A stretch of 7,648 nt of DNA from JBDHZU01 sp039812085 (GCA_039812085.1 JBDHZU010000097.1:1-7648), one strand, 5' to 3'. Positions 1 to 5,537 are shown, counted from the stretch's first letter. Translations and numbers: made by a program. The notes: generated by a model from the letters alone, not told the origin.

Positions 1-822
1 CCGTTGACTACCACGTCTTATGGCGTGGGTGAGTTGATTGCACATGCGGTCGAGGTCGGGGCGCGCCGCATCGTCGTTGGGCTGGGTGGTTCGGCAACCA
101 ACGACGCTGGCGTGGGGATGTTGGCTGCGCTAGGTGCGCACACCAGCGATGACGTGGCGCTCGATATGGGCGGTGGCGTTTTGGCTGATCTGGCTGAACT
201 GGATCTGACAATGCCCCGTTCGACGCTGGCAGGCGTCGAACTAGTGGCGGCAAGCGATGTCGACAATCCGTTGCTCGGACTAACCGGTGCGACCAACAGT
301 TTTGCCCGACAAAAAGGTGCCGACGACGACGCGGTGATGCGGCTTGAGGCGGCTTTGGAAGCCGTGGTTGCTGCGATTGGTCGCACCGATGACGGACGTA
401 ACCCAGCGGTGGCGATGGGATCGGGCGCGGCAGGCGGCATGGGTTACGGCTTGCTGTGTCTCGGGGCTCACCGGGTGCCGGGTATTGGGACGGTTGCTGA
501 TGCCCTCAATCTGACCGAACGTATGAGTCACGCTGATCTCGTGGTGACGGGGGAGGGCTGCTTCGACTGGACCAGTCTGCGAGGAAAAGTGGTGACGGGA
601 GTAGCGCAAGCTGCCACTGCGGTGGCTCGTCCCTGTGTGGTTGCTGCCGGAACTGTGCTGGTGGGGCGCCGTGACTACGCGGCAATCGGAGTGACGGGTG
701 CTTATTCCATGGCGGACATCGTCGGATCGACGGACATCGCGATAAATGATCCGTGGAACAGCCTGGCGACGACTGCCCAGCGCATCGCCCGAACCTGGTC
801 ACCGGCTGCTGGGAGTCCGTGA
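1..822 (+). CDS. Glycerate kinase, C-terminal part (5' end outside window)
   Basis: Glycerate kinase of the GlxK/GarK family, phosphorylating D-glycerate with ATP in the cytoplasm. The reading frame is open to the left edge, so the visible 273 codons are the C-terminal two thirds or so of a protein that is usually about 370-380 residues. The TTG at position 4 is not a credible start, because conserved family sequence is already under way there. Family signatures are visible: SYGVGELI near the left edge, then VGLGGSATNDAG, a GSGAAGGMGYGL stretch, and VVTGEGCFDWTSLRGK, which matches the usual GEGxxDxxSxxGK motif. The tail IGVTGAYSMAD is also typical. It lies 128 bp upstream of the erpA-like gene, as the glycerate kinase gene Rv2205c lies next to a HesB gene in M. 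tuberculosis (from memory). The family call is firm. The choice between the symbols glxK and garK cannot be made from this part. Confidence 0.9.
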   Translation, partial: PLTTTSYGVGELIAHAVEVGARRIVVGLGGSATNDAGVGMLAALGAHTSDDVALDMGGGVLADLAELDLTMPRSTLAGVELVAASDVDNPLLGLTGATNSFARQKGADDDAVMRLEAALEAVVAAIGRTDDGRNPAVAMGSGAAGGMGYGLLCLGAHRVPGIGTVADALNLTERMSHADLVVTGEGCFDWTSLRGKVVTGVAQAATAVARPCVVAAGTVLVGRRDYAAIGVTGAYSMADIVGSTDIAINDPWNSLATTAQRIARTWSPAAGSP

Positions 823-844
823 CACGCGACACTGGCCCTGCTGG

Positions 845-861
845 TGGTCGCTGTGCGACCA
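845..861 (+). terminator. Short perfect hairpin after glycerate kinase gene
   Basis: Perfect inverted repeat with 7-bp arms TGGTCGC and GCGACCA around a 3-nt loop TGT, 22 bp after the glycerate kinase stop codon. No T-run follows, so it is not a canonical intrinsic terminator. Actinobacteria often have hairpins without T-tracts at gene ends. The location fits a transcription end or an mRNA 3' stabiliser, but chance is possible for a stem this short. Confidence 0.35.
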
Positions 862-938
862 TGGACGGGCGTGTCACGTACGGGAATGTCCGGCACAGCG
901 CGCATGTTGACTCACAAGTAGTCCGCCCAAATCCACGC

Positions 939-944
939 AGGGAG
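939..944 (+). promoter_or_regulatory. Ribosome binding site of the erpA-like gene
   Basis: AGGGAG lies 6 nt before the ATG at 951. It decides this start over the longer in-frame extension beginning at 753, which would overlap the glycerate kinase gene and has no family similarity. Confidence 0.75.
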
Positions 945-950
945 CACAGG

Positions 951-1316
951 ATGACCGCCGACACCACCACTGAGACTGCCGAGACCGTTGCGTCTGGTGT
1001 TGTTTTGACCGATACCGCTGCTGGCAAGGTGAAGAGCCTGCTTGAGCAAGAAGGTCGCGATGACCTCGCGTTGCGCGTTGCTGTGCAGCCAGGCGGTTGT
1101 TCCGGACTTCGCTACCAACTGTTCTTCGATGACCGCACCCTTGATGGCGATGCCACGCAAGACTTCGACGGCGTGAGCGTTGTTGTCGACCGCATGTCCG
1201 TGCCGTACTTGGGTGGAGCAGTCATCGACTTCGTGGACACGATCGAGAAGCAAGGCTTCACGATCGACAACCCCAACGCCACCGGCTCCTGCGCCTGCGG
1301 CGATTCCTTCCACTAG
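951..1316 (+). CDS. erpA: A-type Fe-S cluster carrier (HesB/IscA/ErpA family)
   Basis: A 121-residue A-type iron-sulfur carrier, a cytoplasmic protein that receives a cluster from the assembly machinery and passes it to apo-enzymes. After a variable acidic/threonine-rich N-terminus of about 16 residues, the family fold runs to the end. The three cluster-ligand cysteines are all present: C50 in PGGCSGLRY, and C114 and C116 in GSCACGDSF near the C-terminus. Most family members have CGC at the second site; here it is CAC. The ATG is preceded by AGGGAG at good spacing. The gene sits alone between two short non-coding gaps (128 and 78 bp), with a hairpin in each, so it is probably its own transcription unit. 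No convincing promoter -10 was found. It corresponds in position to the HesB gene beside glycerate kinase in mycobacteria (Rv2204c). Family is certain; the ErpA name is conventional, as IscA/SufA cannot be excluded by sequence alone. Confidence 0.92.
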   Translation: MTADTTTETAETVASGVVLTDTAAGKVKSLLEQEGRDDLALRVAVQPGGCSGLRYQLFFDDRTLDGDATQDFDGVSVVVDRMSVPYLGGAVIDFVDTIEKQGFTIDNPNATGSCACGDSFH

Positions 1317-1337
1317 TCACTTCACTGGTTGATTGAC

Positions 1338-1357
1338 ACCGACTCGACAGAGTCGGT
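1338..1357. promoter_or_regulatory. Perfect 8-bp dyad between erpA and adoK (terminator or operator)
   Basis: Arms ACCGACTC and GAGTCGGT, perfectly complementary, are separated by GACA. The dyad begins 22 bp after the erpA stop. It is followed by TCATCTTCGCG, only mildly T-rich, so it could be a weak erpA terminator. If adoK transcription starts at its ATG (1395), the dyad spans about -57 to -38, just upstream of the -35 region, where a regulator could bind. The sequence alone does not decide between the two. Confidence 0.5.
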
Positions 1358-1382
1358 CATCTTCGCGTCGAATCACGTGCCT

Positions 1383-1388
1383 TAGGTT
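1383..1388 (+). promoter_or_regulatory. Putative -10 element of a leaderless adoK transcript
   Basis: TAGGTT fits the actinobacterial -10 pattern TAnnnT and ends exactly 6 nt before the adoK ATG, placing the expected transcription start at or next to the A of the ATG. No strong Shine-Dalgarno precedes the gene, which agrees with leaderless translation. No good -35 is visible at 16-18 bp. The AGG inside this element is the only competing ribosome-binding signal. Confidence 0.45.
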
Positions 1389-1394
1389 TGCCGG

Positions 1395-2381
1395 ATGCGC
1401 ATCGTCGTCACAGGTTCCATTGCCACTGATCACCTCATGACGTTCGGTGGCAAGTTCACCGATTCCATCGTGGAAGGTCAGCTCGAGAAGCTCAGTGTCT
1501 CGTTCCTGGTGAACGACCTCAATATCCATCGCGGTGGAGTCGCCGGGAACATTGCATTCGGCCTGGGATGCCTGGGCGAACAACCAGTACTCGTCGGTGC
1601 AGTGGGAGAAGACTTTGCCGACTATGACGCCTGGCTGACTCGACACGGAGTCGATACCGAATCCGTGCATGTGGTTGAGGATTTACACACCGCCCGATTC
1701 ATTTGCACCACAGACGAGGTCGGAAACCAGATCTCCTCGTTCTACCCGGGTGCGATGTCTCGTTCACGTGACATCGAATTGGAGCCTGTGATCCAGCGCA
1801 TCGGGGGAGCGGACTTGGTGGTGATTTCCCCCGACGACCCAGAAGCCATGACTCGGCACACCGAACAGTGCCGACAGCTGGGCGTTGCATTCGCGGCAGA
1901 CCCATCCCAGCAGCTCACCAGCATGGAACCGGATCGGGTACGTGACCTCATCGAAGGCGCGGACTACCTATTCACGAACGAATACGAAGCGTCGCTCGTC
2001 GAACGCCGGACGGGTTGGTCGCAGCAAGAAATTGATGACAAAGTCCGCGTGCGGGTTACCACCCTGGCTGATAAAGGCAGTCGAATTGTGGCTGAAGGCG
2101 GCGAGCCGATAGAGGTCGAAGCTGCGCCAATCACCAGCTTGGTTGATCCCACCGGAGTGGGGGACGCATTCCGTAGCGGTTTCCTCGCCGGTGTGGGGTG
2201 GGGATTGCCGTGGCGAGAATGCGCCGAAGTCGGCTCTGTGGTTGCGGCCTTCGTGATCGAAACTACCGGCACCCAAGAACATTCGGTGAATCCAGACGTG
2301 ATGCTCGACCGCCTTCGTGAGGTGTACGGCGATGAATCAGCCGGGGTTGTTGCTGCCGCGATTGCGTCGGCAACGACCTAG
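1395..2381 (+). CDS. adoK: Adenosine kinase, PfkB (ribokinase-like) family
   Basis: A 328-residue PfkB-family kinase, most like the actinobacterial adenosine kinase (M. tuberculosis AdoK, Rv2202c, formerly cbhK), which makes AMP from adenosine and ATP for purine salvage. Shared stretches recalled from AdoK include the N-terminal VTGSIATDHLM, the HRGGVAGN substrate-side motif (residues 45-52), DFADYDAW, SSFYPGAMS, AFAADPSQQL and YLFTNEYE. The PfkB signature 2 is DPTGVGDAFRSGFLAG at 251-266, with D257 the expected catalytic base and GVG forming the anion hole. Near the C-terminus ETTGTQE also matches. Length is normal. The start is the first ATG, giving the family's N-terminal strand immediately. 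It has little Shine-Dalgarno but a TAnnnT element 6 nt upstream, suggesting a leaderless message. The aat start lies 15 bp beyond the stop, so the two are probably co-transcribed. Substrate specificity (adenosine rather than a sugar) is inferred from similarity to AdoK. Confidence 0.9.
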   Translation: MRIVVTGSIATDHLMTFGGKFTDSIVEGQLEKLSVSFLVNDLNIHRGGVAGNIAFGLGCLGEQPVLVGAVGEDFADYDAWLTRHGVDTESVHVVEDLHTARFICTTDEVGNQISSFYPGAMSRSRDIELEPVIQRIGGADLVVISPDDPEAMTRHTEQCRQLGVAFAADPSQQLTSMEPDRVRDLIEGADYLFTNEYEASLVERRTGWSQQEIDDKVRVRVTTLADKGSRIVAEGGEPIEVEAAPITSLVDPTGVGDAFRSGFLAGVGWGLPWRECAEVGSVVAAFVIETTGTQEHSVNPDVMLDRLREVYGDESAGVVAAAIASATT

Positions 2382-2396
2382 TGATTGCTTACCGGT

Positions 2397-3170
2397 ATGG
2401 GCCTGCAGCTTCCCGCTACGCCGTGGCGACTGCCTGATCCTGCCGATGCTCCTGCTGGTGACGATCTGTTCTGCATCGGTGGTGACCTAGAGCCTGCCAC
2501 CTTGCTCAACGGCTACGCCCGCGGCATGTTCGCCATGCACGTTGATGTGCAGGATGCTCCGGCAGAACTCCTCATCGACCAAACGTCTCGACGGGTCGGA
2601 CGTGACCAGGAATTGTTCGACCTCGCTGGATCAGCCGCAATCGGATGGTGGTCACCTGATCCCCGCGGGGTGTTGATTCCCACTGCGGTCCATGAGAGTC
2701 GGTCCTTACGAGGGCACCGCAACCGCTTCACTGTCACGTTCGATCAGGCATTCGCTGAAGTGGTGCGTCGCTGCGCTGCTGCGAATCGTGATGGTGGCTG
2801 GATTACTGGAGCGTTCCGTGACGCGTACCAACGACTGCACGAGGCAGGTTGGGCGCATTCGGTCGAGGTGTGGAATGCCGACGATCACTCGCAACTCGTC
2901 GGTGGACTATTCGGGATCGAGCTCGGTGGATTGTTCTGTGCTGAGTCAAAGTTCTCGACCGTGACGGATGCGTCAAAGACCGCCGTTGTTGCACTCGCGC
3001 GGTTCTTATCGGCAGATGATGGGTACGAACGACTGATTGATACCCAGTGGTGGACACCGCACCTTGGGCGGCTGGGAGCCAGTCAGGTTCCGCGCGAGCG
3101 GTACCTATCGCAGTTGCCACGCATTACTGCGCTGCCGCCGCGATTTGGTCAGCCCAGTTCGACGGTGTAG
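2397..3170 (+). CDS. aat: Leucyl/phenylalanyl-tRNA--protein transferase
   Basis: Aat transfers Leu or Phe from aminoacyl-tRNA to proteins with N-terminal Arg or Lys, marking them for ClpS/ClpAP-type degradation; it is cytoplasmic. Visible motifs of the 257-residue protein: LFCIGGDLEP (24-33), YARGMF (40-45), WWSPDPRGVL (84-93), WITGAFRDAYQRLHE (135-149), AHSVEVW (153-159), VGGLFGIELGGLFCAES (168-184), DASK (191-194) and LIDTQ (213-217). The last holds the D and Q equivalent to the proposed catalytic pair in E. coli (D186, Q188). Two oddities: about 28 extra residues separate RGMF from WWSPDPR compared with E. coli, and the usual GESMFS is AESKFS. The ATG at 2397 is preferred; an in-frame TTG at 2385 would add four residues. 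Neither has a clear Shine-Dalgarno, so translation may be coupled to adoK, which ends 15 bp upstream. The 3' end overlaps the convergent tusA-like gene by 22 bp. Confidence 0.9.
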   Translation: MGLQLPATPWRLPDPADAPAGDDLFCIGGDLEPATLLNGYARGMFAMHVDVQDAPAELLIDQTSRRVGRDQELFDLAGSAAIGWWSPDPRGVLIPTAVHESRSLRGHRNRFTVTFDQAFAEVVRRCAAANRDGGWITGAFRDAYQRLHEAGWAHSVEVWNADDHSQLVGGLFGIELGGLFCAESKFSTVTDASKTAVVALARFLSADDGYERLIDTQWWTPHLGRLGASQVPRERYLSQLPRITALPPRFGQPSSTV

Positions 3171-3403
3171 GCCACGACCGAATCTGCCAGTTCAATCGAG
3201 TCCAACAGCGTCGCTGACCGCATTCGGCACCAAGCGGGCACGTCCACAGCGGCTGCCGCATCATCGGTAAGCAAACCGATCACAGTGCCGGACGGCCATT
3301 GCTCGGCCGCCTTACCCAGCGCGATGATCGGAGCTGGGCACAGACTGCCTCGTTCATCGACCCATGCCGCTGCTTCTGGCAGATCGGCTGGCAACTCAGT
3401 CAC
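3149..3403 (-). CDS. TusA/SirA-like sulfur carrier protein
   Basis: A small protein (84 residues from this GTG) of the TusA/SirA/YedF family, cytoplasmic carriers that hold a persulfide on a conserved cysteine and pass it on, for example to tRNA thiolation or cofactor synthesis. The signature is DERGSLCPAPIIALGKA, with the carrier cysteine at residue 22 in CPAP, followed by a typical two-layer body (GTVIGLLTDDAAA, then VPAWCRM) and a terminal strand VVAYTVEL. The GTG at 3403 is chosen because AGGGG lies 6 nt upstream and the preceding desulfurase-like gene stops one base before it. An ATG at 3418 in the same frame would add five residues and overlap that gene by 14 nt, with poorer ribosome binding. 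It is the second gene of a two-gene minus-strand operon. In Streptomyces, from memory, the two domains form one polypeptide. The in vivo partner is unknown, so no tus symbol is assigned. Confidence 0.85.
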   Translation of the reverse strand: MTELPADLPEAAAWVDERGSLCPAPIIALGKAAEQWPSGTVIGLLTDDAAAAVDVPAWCRMRSATLLDSIELADSVVAYTVELG

Positions 3404-3404
3404 G

Positions 3405-4553
3405 TCACACCCCTGCATCTCGTCGAATGGATTCGACTGCGCTGGGCAGTTGTTCCAGCAACGCATCGATCGACTCAGTAGGGCAGTTCCACGGCACGCT
3501 CACTCGCACATTGCCGTGGGTCAGAGCACCGATAGCGCTCAGCACATGCGAGGGCAAACCAGCGGCAGCCGCGCACGCTGAACCGCTACCTACTGCGATT
3601 CCCATCCGGTCGAGTTCGGTCGCTAACCGTTCAGCGTCGACATAGAGCAGTGAGAACGACAGCACCTGCGGCAACCGGTTGTGTTCGTCGCCGAAGATTT
3701 CCAGATCCTCAATCAGCGAGGGGAGTTCATCGCGCAGTCGTTGGGTCAGTTCACTGATTCGGTTGCGCTCGTTCTCATTGCGATGAACGGCGTCGAGTGC
3801 TGCTGCCGCTTGCACAGCCACATTTACGTCAATCGAATCAGCGGGAGCGCGACTAGCGCCTGAGCCTCGCCATCCGGAGCTTTCGGCAACCGCAACGACA
3901 GCCGCCGCTGGTGGTCCTGCCCAGGTTCCCGCGTCCGCGAACAGTGCGTCCCAGCCAGCAGGCAGTTCCACGTAGCCGAGTGCATTGCTGGCGTCCACGA
4001 TCACGAAACAGTCGTATCCCCGACAAACGGATATCAGGGCAGCAAGGTCTTGAACCGTCCCGATTTCGGCATTGGCGGCCTGCAGGACGACGACCACCGG
4101 GTGTTCGCTGGCTCCCAGGGCAGCAAGCTGGTCACGAAGGCTGTTCGGATCGATTCGGCCAGTGCGATCAGTGCTGATGACCGGGATGTCGGTGGGGTCC
4201 ACATCAGGGTCCATGGGGTGCAGATGAGGGGCCCAGCACTGCAAGGTTTCGCGTACGACGACCCGCTCGATCGTGCTGCACAACCAGCGGGGGCGATCGA
4301 GGTGACCTAAACCATCCAAAATCGTCCTCAGAGCAGTGGGCGAACTCGGGGAAAATGTGATGGTCTGGGCTGGTGTTTGCAGGATCGAAGCCACTGTTGC
4401 GCGGGCAGCGTCGAGAACGACTCGCGCAGCCACGCCTTCATGGTGGCGGGCGTTCGGGTCCGCCCAGGTTCGATCACGCAGCGTGTTTTCCGCCTCAATC
4501 GCCGCCGGATGAAGCGGCTGACCTGAGGCGGCATCCAAGAATGCCCGCGACAT
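3405..4553 (-). CDS. Cysteine desulfurase-like protein lacking the PLP lysine (probable pseudo-desulfurase)
   Basis: A 382-residue class-V aminotransferase-fold protein of the NifS/IscS type, normally a PLP enzyme that takes sulfur from cysteine. It aligns along its whole length with group I desulfurases: FLDAASGQPLHP at the start, QAANAEIGT around N161, IVDASNALG with D187, VGSGSACAAA with the catalytic-loop cysteine C327, then PSHVLSAIG and NVRVS with R350. However, most of the cofactor site is altered. The SAHK motif is DAGT (207-210), so the Schiff-base lysine is T210 and its histidine neighbour is G209. The phosphate-binding GT is S71-P72. The ring-stacking His of the EH motif is R97. 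The Q of DAAQ is N190. The codons were checked (GGA ACC, 3929-3924), and the flanks align without frameshift, so this is an intact gene for a protein that should not perform the normal reaction. The ATG at 4553 is chosen because family sequence begins there and TACCGT lies 6 nt upstream. A GTG at 4583 would add ten unconserved residues. Fold and family are firm; activity is unknown. Confidence 0.88.
   Translation of the reverse strand: MSRAFLDAASGQPLHPAAIEAENTLRDRTWADPNARHHEGVAARVVLDAARATVASILQTPAQTITFSPSSPTALRTILDGLGHLDRPRWLCSTIERVVVRETLQCWAPHLHPMDPDVDPTDIPVISTDRTGRIDPNSLRDQLAALGASEHPVVVVLQAANAEIGTVQDLAALISVCRGYDCFVIVDASNALGYVELPAGWDALFADAGTWAGPPAAAVVAVAESSGWRGSGASRAPADSIDVNVAVQAAAALDAVHRNENERNRISELTQRLRDELPSLIEDLEIFGDEHNRLPQVLSFSLLYVDAERLATELDRMGIAVGSGSACAAAAGLPSHVLSAIGALTHGNVRVSVPWNCPTESIDALLEQLPSAVESIRRDAGV
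3410..3414 (-). promoter_or_regulatory. Ribosome binding site of the tusA-like gene
   Basis: AGGGG on the minus strand lies 6 nt before the GTG at 3403, inside the last codons of the desulfurase-like gene. This favours the GTG start and tight translational coupling across the TGA-C-GTG junction. The alternative ATG at 3418 has no comparable site. Confidence 0.5.
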
Positions 4554-4559
4554 GCCAGC

Positions 4560-4565
4560 ACGGTA
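4560..4565 (-). promoter_or_regulatory. Putative -10 element of a leaderless desulfurase-like transcript
   Basis: TACCGT on the minus strand fits TAnnnT and is separated by exactly 6 nt (GCTGGC) from the ATG at 4553, the same arrangement as upstream of adoK. There is no Shine-Dalgarno in front of this ATG. A -35 at the usual distance is not recognisable. Confidence 0.45.
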
Positions 4566-4643
4566 CTGGACGCCGAGCGTCACGTGAGCAGGAACTCTGC
4601 GCTACTCTCACGCCGGAGACGGCACTTACTACCCCTCACGAAC

Positions 4644-4650
4644 GGGAAGG
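4644..4650 (+). promoter_or_regulatory. Ribosome binding site of ctaC
   Basis: GGGAAGG lies 8 nt before the GTG at 4659. It supports that GTG over the upstream in-frame GTG at 4584, which would put an arginine-rich 25-residue extension in front of the signal peptide. Confidence 0.65.
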
Positions 4651-4658
4651 CATCACCT

Positions 4659-5537
4659 GTGTCTGATACGCGACAACCGCGTTCGGCGACTCGGTCCATC
4701 GGACGGCGTCTGGGCGTCATCGGAGCCTTGGCCGCTACGGGTCTGACCCTGACCGGATGCGATCTATCGCAATGGAAGCGTGCGGGACTTCCGGAGCCAA
4801 CCACTGAGACTGGGCAGCAAATCACCCACTTCTGGGCCAGTAGCTGGGTCGCGCTCTTGGCTGTCGGTGTCCTCGTCTGGGGGCTGATGTTCTGGTCCTT
4901 CATCGTGTATCGACGCGGTCGGAATCCGCAGATTCCCCGTCAGGTGAAGTACAACCTGCCCATCGAGATCATGTGGACGATCATCCCGCTCATCATGATC
5001 GCCGGAATGTTCTACTTCACGGCTCGTGATCAGGAACAAATCGTCAAGATTGCTGATAAGTCAGCCAACACCGTCGAGGTCATCGGATTCCGCTGGAGCT
5101 GGGGCTTCAACTACCTCAACGAAAACGTGTATGAGACGGGTCTTCCCGCCTACAAGAACGAGGGCGACGTCACCGTCAAGGAAGGCGTTCCACTGACTGA
5201 GGTAGGCATCCCAGAATTGTGGCTGCCGATCAACCAGCCGGTGACCTTTGAACTGAAGTCTCCTGACGTTGCCCACTCATTCTGGGTGACCACTTTCCAG
5301 TACAAGTTGGATGTGATCCCCGGTCGTACGAATGCATTCCAGGTAACCCCCAACCGATTGGGTGTTTTCCCAGGTAAATGCGCAGAACTGTGCGGCGTCG
5401 ATCACTCGCGGATGCTCTTCAAGGTGCACATCGTGACTCCGGAGGAGTACCAGGCGCACATCAACGAATTGCGGCAGAAGGGTCAGGTCGGTCAACTAGC
5501 GACCGGAACGACCACTGACAGAGCGCAGAAGGTCTGA
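4659..5537 (+). CDS. ctaC: Cytochrome c oxidase subunit II (lipoprotein type)
   Basis: Subunit II of the aa3-type terminal oxidase. It receives electrons from cytochrome c (in actinobacteria, from the bc complex-bound di-haem cytochrome) at the CuA centre on the outer face of the membrane. The 292-residue protein starts with basic residues and a hydrophobic stretch ending in the lipobox LTGC. It is probably cleaved and lipidated at C34, as in other actinobacterial CtaC proteins. Two membrane helices follow, at about 63-84 and 103-121, then the cupredoxin domain. The CuA ligands are complete: H206 in DVAHSFWV, and C241, E243, C245, H249 and M252 in CAELCGVDHSRM. The aromatic patch FRWSWGFNY (144-152) is the usual electron entry region. 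GTG start with GGGAAGG upstream. First gene of the ctaC-ctaD-ctaF operon; ctaD begins 10 bp after its stop. Confidence 0.95.
   Translation: MSDTRQPRSATRSIGRRLGVIGALAATGLTLTGCDLSQWKRAGLPEPTTETGQQITHFWASSWVALLAVGVLVWGLMFWSFIVYRRGRNPQIPRQVKYNLPIEIMWTIIPLIMIAGMFYFTARDQEQIVKIADKSANTVEVIGFRWSWGFNYLNENVYETGLPAYKNEGDVTVKEGVPLTEVGIPELWLPINQPVTFELKSPDVAHSFWVTTFQYKLDVIPGRTNAFQVTPNRLGVFPGKCAELCGVDHSRMLFKVHIVTPEEYQAHINELRQKGQVGQLATGTTTDRAQKV

Larger units (their letters stand above)
4554..4658. promoter_or_regulatory. Divergent promoter region between the desulfurase-like gene and ctaC
   Basis: A 105-bp gap between two divergent starts must hold both promoters. For the minus-strand gene, TACCGT (4565-4560) is a good leaderless -10. 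For ctaC, TACTCT at 4603-4608 fits TAnnnT and would give a leader of roughly 45 nt, but no good -35 is seen for either. A perfect 8-bp palindrome, TCACGTGA, lies at 4580-4587, roughly between the two candidate -10 elements, and is a possible shared regulator site. Confidence 0.5.

Noticed and set aside
18..440. Minus-strand open frame of 140 codons opposite glycerate kinase
   Set aside because: Low-complexity Ala/Ser/Pro translation typical of the antisense of a GC-rich gene; the plus strand has clear conserved motifs.
907..935. TTGACT (907-912) as a -35 element for erpA
   Set aside because: The matching -10 position reads AATCCA, which is not convincing, so no promoter is claimed.
753..950. 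In-frame upstream extension of the erpA-like gene to 753, giving a 187-residue protein
   Set aside because: The extra 66 residues overlap the glycerate kinase gene and have no resemblance to the family, while the ATG at 951 has a good Shine-Dalgarno.
3405..4553. Treating the desulfurase-like gene as a pseudogene
   Set aside because: The frame is open for its whole length, with conserved blocks kept at both ends and the catalytic cysteine retained. The pattern suits a changed function more than decay.
4584..4658. Upstream GTG at 4584 as the ctaC start
   Set aside because: It adds an arginine-rich stretch before the signal peptide and arises from the TCACGTGA palindrome. The GTG at 4659 has a Shine-Dalgarno and a normal lipoprotein signal.
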